DNA of 22,419 bases from JAFALX01 sp050734185 (GCA_050734185.1 JBOHUE010000147.1:1-22419); one strand, 5' to 3'. Positions 16,153-22,419 are shown, counted from the first letter of the stretch. Numbers and translations: made by a program. Notes: generated from the sequence alone by a model not told the origin.

Positions 16153-16956
16153 ATGCGCGAGACCTGGCTGGCGCGACCCGGGGTCCACGTGGACCTCGGC
16201 TCGATCGACCCCGGCTCCACGCCGGGCCTCAAAGGCGGGCACGAGCAGGCGCAGAGCGACCGCCCCGGCGCCGTGCAGCGGCTCGCGGCGCTCCAGGACC
16301 GGCTCTGGGCCGAGGCGCGCCGGTCGCTGCTCGTCGTCCTGCAGGGCATCGACGCGTCGGGCAAGGACGGCACCGTGAGGCACGTGTTCGAGGGCCTCAA
16401 CCCGGAGGCCATCCACGCCACGGCGTTCAAGGCGCCCACCAGCGAGGAGCTGGACCACGACTTCCTCTGGCGCATCCAGCGCGCCCTGCCCCGCCGGGGC
16501 CAGATCGGCGTGTTCAACCGCTCGCAGTACGAGGACGTCGTCGTCGCAAGGGTGCACAAGCTCGTCCCGGAGTCGCTGTGGCGGCACCGCTACCGCTCGA
16601 TCGCGGAGTTCGAGCGCTCGCTCGGGCTCGAGGGGACGACGATCGTCAAGTTCTATCTGCACATCTCGAAGGACGAGCAGAAGCGCCGTTTCGAAAAGCG
16701 CCTGCAGCAGCCGGAGAAGCGCTGGAAGTTCGCGCCCTCCGACCTCGACGACCGCCGCCGGTGGGATGAGTTCAAGACCGCCTACGAGGACGCCATCGCC
16801 GCCACCTCGACGGAGCACGCCCCCTGGTACGTCATCCCGGCCGACCACAAGTGGTACCGCGACTGGGCCGTGGACGTGGTCCTGGAAGAGGCGCTGAGGG
16901 AGATGGACCCGCACTACCCCGATCCGCCGAACCTCGACGGGGTGGTGATTCCCTGA
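16153..16956 (+). CDS. ppk2: Polyphosphate kinase 2 family protein (polyphosphate:nucleotide phosphotransferase)
   Basis: 267-aa P-loop phosphotransferase that uses inorganic polyphosphate to phosphorylate nucleoside mono- or diphosphates. Walker A is GIDASGKDG (65-73). Walker B is GVFNRSQYEDVVVARV (119-134), which reads like the FNRSxYEDV form of class III enzymes that can take AMP to ATP. The lid region contains RRFEKRLQQPEKRWKF and the C-terminal part YVIPADHKWYRDWAV. Length suits a one-domain PPK2. It appears to have its own leaderless promoter and is followed after 44 nt by a TPR protein. Class III assignment rests on motif resemblance only. Confidence 0.92.
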   Translation: MRETWLARPGVHVDLGSIDPGSTPGLKGGHEQAQSDRPGAVQRLAALQDRLWAEARRSLLVVLQGIDASGKDGTVRHVFEGLNPEAIHATAFKAPTSEELDHDFLWRIQRALPRRGQIGVFNRSQYEDVVVARVHKLVPESLWRHRYRSIAEFERSLGLEGTTIVKFYLHISKDEQKRRFEKRLQQPEKRWKFAPSDLDDRRRWDEFKTAYEDAIAATSTEHAPWYVIPADHKWYRDWAVDVVLEEALREMDPHYPDPPNLDGVVIP

Positions 16957-17000
16957 GGCCGGGGCTGTGCTCGGGTGCCGAGTCGTGGTGTCATAAGGAG

Positions 17001-17798
17001 ATGCCTGCGCTGGCGGGGCAGCTCAGACGCTGCTGGACGCATTACCGCGAGGGGATGCTGGCGGACCTCGCCCGGGCCCTGCGGCTGGCCCACGAGTTCT
17101 ATCGCGAGGAGCTGCCCACGATGGAGGCGACCGACGCGGCGAACGCCACCGTGGAGCTGGCGATGCTCGACGTGATCGTCGGCATGGTCACCGCGGAGAC
17201 GGCCAAGGACCTGCTCCTAGCGGGTCGCGCCCTCGCCGACATGGTGACGGACCCTACCGCCAACTGCGACGACCTCCACCGGCTTGCCGCGCTGACCACG
17301 TCGGTGCACGCCGGGCTCCGGGCGGGGCGGTTCGGCGCCGCCGAGCTGCACTTCAAGAGCACGCTGGCGGTCGCGCAGGGCATGATCGCGGACAACTCAT
17401 GCATGGACGACGTCTGCACCCTGCTCGGCTGCGCGGGGCTGCACCTGGCCCAGGCCGCGGCGCTGGGGCGCGACGAGCGCACCACGCGGGCGCTGCTCGA
17501 GCAGTCCGATGACGCGGCGGCGAACCTGGGGATGGAGCGCGAGGTCCTCTGTCACTACTTCGGCCCCGAGCACGCACGCGCCACGCGCGCGATCTGCCTC
17601 TCGATCCTGGGACAGGTCGACGAGTCGATCGAGGTCGGGAAGGCGGTGAACATGGATCGGTTGATGCCACTCATGGCCGCAACCCTGCTGCGGACGCTGG
17701 CTGAGAGCAGCGAGCGCGCCGAACATCGCGCCTCCGCGGTCGCGCTGCGCGCCCGTGCCGACAACCTGGTGCCGCCGCTGCGGCAGCAGTTCGACTGA
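17001..17798 (+). CDS. TPR-like sensor-domain protein resembling the C-terminal half of actinobacterial XRE regulators, no HTH
   Basis: 265-aa all-helical protein. The region 95-215 follows the repeat pattern of the C-terminal TPR domain of actinobacterial XRE regulators: a helix pair around LGCAGLHLAQAAALGRDERT, then the YFGPEHARATRAICLSILGQ segment (186-205) that corresponds to their FGPTN...V.LG signature. The N-terminal HTH expected ahead of such a domain is absent, and only 44 nt separate the gene from ppk2. Many cysteines are present (11, 89, 134, 139, 144, 184, 199). The start is uncertain: TAAGGAG abuts ATG 17001 with no spacer, and the next ATG (17055) has no suitable site either. 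The metalloprotease-like gene starts 4 nt after its stop. Function unknown; ligand sensing or protein binding is inferred. Confidence 0.7.
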   Translation: MPALAGQLRRCWTHYREGMLADLARALRLAHEFYREELPTMEATDAANATVELAMLDVIVGMVTAETAKDLLLAGRALADMVTDPTANCDDLHRLAALTTSVHAGLRAGRFGAAELHFKSTLAVAQGMIADNSCMDDVCTLLGCAGLHLAQAAALGRDERTTRALLEQSDDAAANLGMEREVLCHYFGPEHARATRAICLSILGQVDESIEVGKAVNMDRLMPLMAATLLRTLAESSERAEHRASAVALRARADNLVPPLRQQFD

Positions 17799-17802
17799 CG
17801 CC

Positions 17803-18636
17803 GTGCCGCGCATCATCGACACGTCGCAGGCCTTCGACGCCTTCGCGGCGAGCGTCGAGCTGGAGACGCCGCTCATCCGTGAGATGCGCTGGCGCGAGCA
17901 GTACGAGGACGGCTATCGCGCGGTGTTCGACGCCTTCTACGCCGCGCAGGGAACGAGCGACCGCCCTGCCGGGATGCTGCACAACCTGTCGCGGGTGCGG
18001 CTGCACGCGCAGCAGGCGGCGGCCGCGCTGCCCGAGATCATCAAAGAGGTGGACGCGGCCGTCGGCGCCGCGCTCGGCTTCGACGCCGGCGAGGGCCCCG
18101 TCCACGTGATGCTCGTCGGCACCGCCGGGGCCAACGCGGTCGTCGGCCGGCTCGGTGATGAGATGGCCGTGTTCCACAGCCTCGAGTGGTTCCAGGCGCC
18201 GGAACCGGCGCGCGTCGCCGCCGCGCACGAGACGGCGCACGGGTGGCACGAGATGCATCTGAGCGGGCCCGCGCCGGTCGACGACGCCGGCTGGCCGGTG
18301 TTCGAGGAGGGGCTGGCGGTGCAGACGTCGCGCGCGGTGGTGCCGGACCGGCCCGACGAGGAGTACTTCTGGTACGGCCTCGAGGGGTTCGACGGCTGGG
18401 CGGCGTGGTGCGTCGAGAACGCCGGCAAGCTGAAGCACCGCCTCAAGCACGCGCTCGAGGATCCGGGGAAGATCGGCAACATGTTCGGCTCCGGGGCCGT
18501 CGAGGGTCATCACCGCACCGGATATCACGTGGCCGACTCGCTCGTCGCCGACATGAGGAAGTCGCTGCCGGATCTGGCGCGGCTCGAGCCCACCGAGGCC
18601 GCCGCGGCGATTCGCGCCGCCGTCTTCTACGCCTAG
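17803..18636 (+). CDS. Putative zinc metalloprotease with HExxH motif (DUF2268-like)
   Basis: 277-aa soluble protein. The motif HETAH (H142, E143, H146) is followed 23 residues later by EEGLAVQ (E168/E169), the arrangement of gluzincin-type peptidases, and the EGLA form recalls the DUF2268 predicted Zn-dependent proteases. The N-terminal half is helical and contains no signal peptide or membrane segment. GTG 17803, 4 nt after the upstream TGA, is chosen; an earlier in-frame ATG at 17755 would lie inside the TPR gene. It is probably co-transcribed with that gene. Its TAG stop shares the CTAG tetramer with the convergent GNAT gene. Peptidase activity is inferred from the motif. Confidence 0.72.
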   Translation: MPRIIDTSQAFDAFAASVELETPLIREMRWREQYEDGYRAVFDAFYAAQGTSDRPAGMLHNLSRVRLHAQQAAAALPEIIKEVDAAVGAALGFDAGEGPVHVMLVGTAGANAVVGRLGDEMAVFHSLEWFQAPEPARVAAAHETAHGWHEMHLSGPAPVDDAGWPVFEEGLAVQTSRAVVPDRPDEEYFWYGLEGFDGWAAWCVENAGKLKHRLKHALEDPGKIGNMFGSGAVEGHHRTGYHVADSLVADMRKSLPDLARLEPTEAAAAIRAAVFYA

Positions 18637-19196
18637 CGCAGCCACTCGGCGCGGTGAACGCGCCACACGTCGCGTGTGCCGGTCTCGGCGGGCGCCTGCA
18701 TCGGGACCGACACCCGGTCGACCAGCGTGTAGCCGAGCTTGCGCGGCACTCCCGCGCTTGCGTGGTTGGCGGCATCGACGCGGATCTCGACCATCTCGAT
18801 CGCCGGGTAGGTGAACGCGATCGAGGTCAGCATTCCCGCCGCGCCGGTCGCGTAGCCGCGCCGGGTGTGTGCCGCCGCCACCCAGTACCCGATCTCCAGG
18901 CCGCGCCGCCCCACACGGTGATGCAGCCCGCAGCTGCCAACCACACCGGCACCGCGGAACATGCCGAATACGAGGTCGCCACCCGCGCGCCGCTCTGTCT
19001 CCCAGCGCTGGATCATGGCCTGCCGGTCGACGAGGGACCGCGGCTCGACGGCGATCCAGGGCATCCACGGCCGCAGGTGGTCAAGGCTCTGGCCGATCGC
19101 GTTGCCGAGCGCGCGGGCGTCCTCGCCGACCCACGGGCGTATGGCCATGCGTGACAGCCCGAGCTGCTGCTGAACGTCGGTCGCGGTCATCGACAT
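18633..19196 (-). CDS. GNAT family N-acetyltransferase (RimJ/RimL-like)
   Basis: 187-aa acetyl-CoA-dependent transferase of the Acetyltransf_3 group that includes ribosomal-protein N-acetyltransferases. Motifs are the N-terminal RPW...DHLRPWMPWI segment, the strand LEIGYWV, the acetyl-CoA loop HTRRGYATGAAGML, and the late VDAANHASAGVPRKLGYTLV. ATG 19196 is supported by GAGG 8 nt upstream; a second ATG two codons later is less well spaced. It is a single gene, convergent with the metalloprotease-like gene with which it shares CTAG as overlapping stop codons. Substrate could be a protein N-terminus, amino acid or antibiotic. Confidence 0.9.
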   Translation of the reverse strand: MSMTATDVQQQLGLSRMAIRPWVGEDARALGNAIGQSLDHLRPWMPWIAVEPRSLVDRQAMIQRWETERRAGGDLVFGMFRGAGVVGSCGLHHRVGRRGLEIGYWVAAAHTRRGYATGAAGMLTSIAFTYPAIEMVEIRVDAANHASAGVPRKLGYTLVDRVSVPMQAPAETGTRDVWRVHRAEWLR

Positions 19197-19321
19197 ATCC
19201 CGTTCCTCAACCCCGGGTTAATCAGTCCTTCACCTACCGGCGCCTATCTTTTTTTGGCCGCAAAGGGTTGCGCACTGCCGTCAGGTGGTTGGCGCTCGTG
19301 ATAGATCGGAGGACCTTCATC

Positions 19322-20440
19322 TTGCAGCAGAGACATCCACGACGCCGTCATCTCCTCATGGCCGGCGCGATCGCGCTGGCCGGCGTTGCGCTGGTCCCAC
19401 TTCAGTCGCGGCACGCGGCCGCCGACACGGACCGCGGTCCCCACACTCTCCGCGCATCGACGTTCGTGGGCGCGGCGCCGCAGGGTGCCTCGGGTCCGGA
19501 TGACATCACGCTCCTGTCGGCCGCGGGGCTCGACCACGGTCGCCCGGTCATCTGGACCGCGTTCCAGAACGGGCTTCCCCCCGATGGCACCGATGGCAGT
19601 GCAACCAGCACCGTCGCCGGGTACGACGCCGATACCGGAACCATCGTGAAGACGATCGCGGTCACCGGGAAGGTCGACGGCCTGCGCGCAGACACTGCGC
19701 ACCACCGCCTGATCGCGACCGTCAACGAGGACTCGGACTCCTCGCTCAACGTGATCAACGTCGCGACGGGGAGCGTCACGAACTTCACGTACAGCCCGGA
19801 CCCGGCGTCCACTAACGGCAACGGCGGAACCGACAGCATTGCGTTCTGGCACGGGCAGATGTTCATCGCGCACTCCAACCCCGATGCCCTCACGGCGGCC
19901 GCGGTGTACCACGCCACGCTCGACTGGACGACCCATCACGCGAATCTCAGCGCGCTGTTCTCCGACGACAGCACGGCCACGGACGCCGTGACCGGAGCAT
20001 CGAGCGCCCTCATGCTCACCGATCCCGATACCGATGCGGTCGTTCCGGCGGTCGCGCCGCGGTTCGGCGGCCAGCTCGTGCTCATCAGCCAGGGCGACGG
20101 GCAGATGATCTTTGCGTCGCGCGACACCGATCCCTCGCTGACGGTGCTGAACCTCAACGACGGGACGGGGAGCCCGCCACCCCTGGACGGCTTTGCGGTC
20201 GCGACCGCCGACAGCGGCACGCTCTACGTCGTTGATCACAGCGACCCGGCGCACGCGATCACGGCGCTGCACACCGACGGATGGGGCGCGGGCACGGTGT
20301 TCGTCAGCGAGCCGAATGACAACAACAACCCGCTCATCGGGACCCTGAATCTGCACACCGGCGTCGTCAGCCCGCTGGGCAACGCGTTTGTCAATCCCAA
20401 GGAGGTGCTGTTCGTTCCTGCATCGGAGGACGAGCAGTAG
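19322..20440 (+). CDS. Secreted beta-propeller-like protein of unknown function
   Basis: 372-aa protein with a Sec signal peptide: HPRRRHLLMAGAIALAGVAL, then a cleavage region ending AAA before D. The mature part is beta-rich with repeated strand pairs such as TVAGYDADTGTIVKTIAV, SLNVINVATGSVTNFTYS and LIGTLNLHTGVVSPLG, which look like blades of a YVTN/SMP-30-like propeller. The mature part lacks cysteine and I see no catalytic motif. TTG 19322 is chosen because GGAGG lies 9 nt upstream and because it leaves a normal signal peptide; ATG 19358 would remove the arginine-rich n-region. The frame stays open far upstream, but only as a shadow of the GNAT gene. Probably a stand-alone gene. Confidence 0.75.
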   Translation: MQQRHPRRRHLLMAGAIALAGVALVPLQSRHAAADTDRGPHTLRASTFVGAAPQGASGPDDITLLSAAGLDHGRPVIWTAFQNGLPPDGTDGSATSTVAGYDADTGTIVKTIAVTGKVDGLRADTAHHRLIATVNEDSDSSLNVINVATGSVTNFTYSPDPASTNGNGGTDSIAFWHGQMFIAHSNPDALTAAAVYHATLDWTTHHANLSALFSDDSTATDAVTGASSALMLTDPDTDAVVPAVAPRFGGQLVLISQGDGQMIFASRDTDPSLTVLNLNDGTGSPPPLDGFAVATADSGTLYVVDHSDPAHAITALHTDGWGAGTVFVSEPNDNNNPLIGTLNLHTGVVSPLGNAFVNPKEVLFVPASEDEQ

Positions 20441-20441
20441 G

Positions 20442-20461
20442 GCGCCGCATGGCGCGCGCCA
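20442..20461. terminator. GC-rich hairpin / palindrome between convergent units, weak terminator candidate
   Basis: GCGCC (20442-20446) and GGCGC (20451-20455) form a 5-bp stem with a GCAT loop just after the TAG at 20440. An overlapping 12-bp perfect palindrome, TGGCGCGCGCCA, lies at 20450-20461. There is no T-run on either strand. It sits between the ends of the secreted-protein gene and tRNA-Asp and could help end both transcripts. Confidence 0.3.
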
Positions 20462-20474
20462 GCCTAAACGAGAC

Positions 20475-20553
20475 TGGCGACCCCGATCGGATTCGAACCG
20501 ACGATCTCCACCTTGACAGGGTGGCGTGTTAGGCCAAGCTACACCACGGGGCC
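20475..20553 (-). tRNA. trnD: tRNA-Asp (anticodon GTC), CCA encoded
   Basis: A full cloverleaf can be folded by eye on the minus strand. The acceptor stem is GGCCCCG with CGGGGTC (one G-T pair). The D stem is GTGT/ACAC with an 11-nt loop. The anticodon stem is CCACC/GGTGG around CTGTCAA, so the anticodon is GTC (plus-strand 20515-20517). The variable loop is AGATC and the T arm is GTCGG-TTCGAAT-CCGAT. The discriminator is G (20478) and CCA is encoded at 20477-20475. The tRNA body is 76 nt. Confidence 0.97.
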
Positions 20554-20565
20554 GAACGACTTTCG

Positions 20566-20571
20566 ATGATA
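20566..20571 (-). promoter_or_regulatory. Candidate -10 box for tRNA-Asp
   Basis: On the minus strand TATCAT lies 12 nt upstream of the tRNA 5' end at 20553, a reasonable distance for a short tRNA leader. No clear -35 hexamer is seen. It is divergent from the NUDIX gene promoter 9 bp away. Confidence 0.35.
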
Positions 20572-20580
20572 CCCGGGGAG

Positions 20581-20586
20581 TAGCGT
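20581..20586 (+). promoter_or_regulatory. Candidate -10 box for the NUDIX gene, leaderless spacing
   Basis: TAGCGT lies exactly 8 nt before the GTG start at 20595. There is no Shine-Dalgarno sequence in the 8 nt between (GACCCCCT), which also favours a leaderless message. Confidence 0.4.
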
Positions 20587-20594
20587 GACCCCCT

Positions 20595-21059
20595 GTGGCG
20601 CGCCGTCCCTTCCAGCCCAACGAGGTGTCGGCGGGAGGGGTCGTCGTGCGTCCCGGAGTGCGCGGCCCCGAGGTGGTCCTGGTCAGCGACGGCCGCAATT
20701 GGGGGCTGCCCAAGGGCAGGGTCGAGCACGGAGAGACGCCGCCCGACGCCGCGCTGCGTGAGGTCGCCGAGGAGACCGGCATCGCCCGGGCGACGCTGCG
20801 CATCGTCGCCGAGCTGCAGCCGTCGGAGTACGTGTACCGGGAGCGCGGCAGCGGGCGGCTGATGTTCAAGCGCGTGCACCAGTACCTGATGGCCGCGCCG
20901 GAGAACTCGGTGCTCACACCGCAGGAATCGGAGATCGCCGACGCCGCGTGGCTGAGCTTCGCCGAGGCGACACAGCAGGCGAGCTTCGACGACACGGTGC
21001 GTGCGTTGCAGCAGGCGCAACGCCTCCTGGAGTCCGGGACCGCCACGACCACCGAATAG
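20595..21059 (+). CDS. NUDIX hydrolase
   Basis: 154-aa pyrophosphohydrolase that cleaves nucleoside diphosphates linked to another group (X). A perfect NUDIX box occupies residues 41-63: G41, E47, then REVAEETGI at 55-63. The metal-binding glutamates are E56, E59 and E60. The lead-in SAGGVVVRPG (12-21) and WGLPKG (36-41) is of the Ap4A-hydrolase/MutT-like kind. No extra domain is present. The GTG start at 20595 is supported by a leaderless-type -10 box. It is followed 11 nt after its stop by the MshC-like gene, so both may be expressed together although the latter has its own -10 candidate. Substrate (oxidised dNTP, Ap4A, sugar nucleotide) is unknown. Confidence 0.93.
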   Translation: MARRPFQPNEVSAGGVVVRPGVRGPEVVLVSDGRNWGLPKGRVEHGETPPDAALREVAEETGIARATLRIVAELQPSEYVYRERGSGRLMFKRVHQYLMAAPENSVLTPQESEIADAAWLSFAEATQQASFDDTVRALQQAQRLLESGTATTTE

Positions 21060-21062
21060 AAT
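21057..21062 (+). promoter_or_regulatory. Candidate -10 box for the MshC-like gene, overlapping the NUDIX stop codon
   Basis: TAGAAT lies exactly 8 nt before ATG 21071; its TAG is the stop codon of the NUDIX gene. The intervening CAACGACG is not a Shine-Dalgarno. No clear -35. Confidence 0.4.
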
Positions 21063-21070
21063 CAACGACG

Positions 21071-22273
21071 ATGCGCCTGTTCGACGCCGCTCGGCAGGCG
21101 GTGGTGCCGTTCGAGGTGCGTGGCAACCGCGCCGGCCTCTATGTCTGCGGCATCACCCCCTACGACGCCGCGCACGTAGGCCACGCCTTCACGTATCACG
21201 TCTACGACGTGATGACGCGCCGCCTGCGAGCGGATGGCATTGCAGTGGACAGTGTGCGCAACGTCACCGATGTCGACGACGATATCCTGCGCGTGGCCCA
21301 CGAGCGTGGCGTCGACTGGCGCACGCTCGCGTCGGACGAGGTCGCGCTCTTCGACGCCGACATGCGCGACATCGATCTGCTGCCGGTGGCGTCGGCGCCG
21401 AAGGCGACCGAGCACGTGCCCGAGATGGTCCAGTGGGTGGAGCGACTCGTCGCGGCCAGCGTTGCATACGAGCGCGACGGCTGGGTGTTCTTCGACACGC
21501 AGCGGTTTCCCGACTACGGTGCGCTGAGCCGGCTGGACGTCCCCTCCATGATCGCGCTCAGCCGCGAGCGCGGCGCGGATCCGGACGACCCGCGCAAGCG
21601 ACATCCGCTCGACTTCGTGCTGTGGCAGCGGTCGGTGAAGGACGAGCCCCGCTGGCCCAGCCCGTGGAGCGAGGGGCGTCCGGGCTGGCACATGGAGTGC
21701 GTCGTCATGTCGACCGGCGAGCTCGGCGTCCCCGTGGACATCCACGGTGGCGGCGATGACCTCATTTACCCGCACCACGAGTGCGAGCTTGCGGAGGCCG
21801 AGGCGGTCGGGGTCAAGCCCTTCGTGCGCCATTGGGTCCACGTGGCGATGGTCGGCTATCACGGCGAGAAGATGAGCAAATCGCTGGGCAATCTCGTTTT
21901 CGTGCGCGATGTGCTTGCGCAGCATTCGAGTGCCACCGTACGGCTGCTGCTCGCTGCGCATCACTATCGCTCGGCGTGGGAGTACGAGGCGGTCGAGCTC
22001 GGCTCCGCCGCCGCGCGACGCGATGTGTACGCGCAGGCCGCCGCGTCCGGGACGGTGCTCGATGAGCGCGCGGCGCGCGAGTTCCGCGACGAGTTCCTCG
22101 AGCGCATCGACGACGACCTGGACACGCCGGGCGCGCTGCGCGTCGCGGACCGCGCCGCAGCCGCGTTGAGCGCAGGGCACGCGACATCGAACACGGCGGC
22201 TGTCGGCGGCGGTCACGTGATGGCGTCGATGCTCGACATCCTCGGCGTGTCGTTCGAGCGCGCGGCAGTCTAG
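21071..22273 (+). CDS. mshC: Cysteine:glucosaminyl-inositol ligase MshC-like (class I CysRS homologue)
   Basis: 400-aa class I synthetase fold. MshC joins cysteine to GlcN-inositol in mycothiol synthesis, with ATP. The N-terminal signature LYVCGITPYDAAHVGHA (23-39; zinc ligand C26, HVGH at 35-38) has the CGITPYD form typical of MshC, where cysteinyl-tRNA synthetases have CGPTVYD. MshC-like features continue in ERGADPDDPRKRHPLDFVLW and RPGWHMEC. The metal-site segment is GGGDDLIYPHHE and the KMSKS loop is at 267-271. The length is close to MshC (about 410) and shorter than CysRS, with no room for its C-terminal anticodon-binding domain. ATG 21071 is chosen over an upstream in-frame extension inside the NUDIX gene. 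The alternative is a truncated CysRS paralogue. Confidence 0.8.
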   Translation: MRLFDAARQAVVPFEVRGNRAGLYVCGITPYDAAHVGHAFTYHVYDVMTRRLRADGIAVDSVRNVTDVDDDILRVAHERGVDWRTLASDEVALFDADMRDIDLLPVASAPKATEHVPEMVQWVERLVAASVAYERDGWVFFDTQRFPDYGALSRLDVPSMIALSRERGADPDDPRKRHPLDFVLWQRSVKDEPRWPSPWSEGRPGWHMECVVMSTGELGVPVDIHGGGDDLIYPHHECELAEAEAVGVKPFVRHWVHVAMVGYHGEKMSKSLGNLVFVRDVLAQHSSATVRLLLAAHHYRSAWEYEAVELGSAAARRDVYAQAAASGTVLDERAAREFRDEFLERIDDDLDTPGALRVADRAAAALSAGHATSNTAAVGGGHVMASMLDILGVSFERAAV

Positions 22274-22419
22274 CTCAGCGCCCGCTGCAACGCCTAGCAG
22301 GGCGTTGATCTTCGACGCGAGCAGGGTCGGCGAGAGCTGAGCGACCGCGTGTTCGGAGGTACGGGCGGTTTCGCCTGCGATTTCGGCAAGGTCAGAGCGT
22401 TGTTCCGCCCACCACTCGC
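22274..22419. other. Right-edge region, no assignable gene
   Basis: Apart from the hairpin, no gene can be assigned. On the minus strand one frame is open across all 146 bases and reads as a plausible helical peptide (EWWAEQRSDLAEIAGETART, then SEHAVAQLSPTLL), which might be the end of a protein entering from the right. The same frame continues without a stop through the whole MshC-like gene, so no natural C-terminus is visible and I do not call a CDS. Confidence 0.3.
22288..22307 (+). terminator. Hairpin after the MshC-like gene, candidate terminator without T-run
   Basis: CAACGCC (22288-22294) and GGCGTTG (22301-22307) form a perfect 7-bp stem with the 6-nt loop TAGCAG, starting 15 nt after the stop codon. 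The sequence that follows, ATCTTCGACG, has no T-run, so intrinsic termination would be weak. It may belong to the end of a gene on the opposite strand. Confidence 0.4.

Noticed and set aside
19190..19330. c-di-GMP riboswitch upstream of the secreted propeller protein
   Set aside because: A GCAAAG and a CAGGTGG element are present but the spacing and the rest of the fold are missing; the GCAAAG is explained by a simple 5-bp hairpin.
21062..22216. Minus-strand open frame of 384 codons opposite the MshC-like gene
   Set aside because: Antisense shadow; the plus strand carries the synthetase signatures and the shadow has no recognisable motif.
1..22419. CRISPR arrays, insertion sequences, phage genes, att sites or a defence island
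   Set aside because: No spaced direct repeats, transposase or integrase signatures, or terminal inverted repeats were found on reading both strands; base composition is even across the window apart from the short marR promoter patch.

Overview
The window is uniformly GC-rich DNA with gene starts that are mostly GTG or ATG, very tight gene packing and many 4-nt stop/start overlaps. The content suggests a soil-type actinobacterium: a ligase that reads as MshC (mycothiol synthesis), a PIG-L/MshB-type deacetylase, a DUF2330 secreted protein, an MpaB/DUF2236 oxygenase, a TPR domain typical of actinobacterial XRE regulators, and several genes that look leaderless. I lean towards a deep-branching actinobacterial class such as Thermoleophilia. 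That is an inference from gene content and cannot be settled from the window alone.

Layout. Positions 1-1665 (minus) hold an S53 sedolisin-type acid protease whose C-terminus runs off the left edge. Positions 1772-8505 (minus) are one compact six-gene operon read from right to left: MarR regulator, MFS exporter, type II NADH dehydrogenase, aldo/keto reductase, acetyl-CoA-synthetase-like ligase, exonuclease III. It is driven by a near-consensus promoter at 8514-8542 that overlaps an inverted repeat, a likely MarR operator. A DUF2330 secreted protein (8637-9740, plus) diverges from it. Positions 9744-12465 (minus) hold PIG-L deacetylase, a 25-codon ORF and an S9 peptidase, all coupled by 4-nt overlaps. 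Positions 12567-16122 (plus) are a second coupled operon: MpaB-family oxygenase, oligopeptide-binding lipoprotein, monoacylglycerol-lipase-like hydrolase. Positions 16153-18636 (plus) hold a class-III-like PPK2, a TPR sensor-like protein lacking an HTH, and a HExxH metalloprotease-like protein. A GNAT acetyltransferase (18633-19196, minus) converges on the last of these. A secreted beta-propeller-like protein (19322-20440, plus), tRNA-Asp (minus), a NUDIX hydrolase and an MshC-like ligase complete the window. The last 146 bases contain a hairpin and no assignable gene.

How the genes may work together. The MarR operon combines efflux, NAD(P)H/quinone redox enzymes, carbon activation and DNA repair, which would suit a response to redox-active or electrophilic compounds (inference). 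The S53 and S9 peptidases, the metalloprotease-like protein and the oligopeptide-binding lipoprotein suggest use of external protein or peptide. The PIG-L and MshC-like genes could both serve mycothiol chemistry. I see no CRISPR array, insertion sequence, prophage, rRNA or att site. The window is mostly ordinary chromosome; the most distinctive signals are the leaderless-start pattern, the coupled 25-codon ORF and the HTH-less TPR protein.
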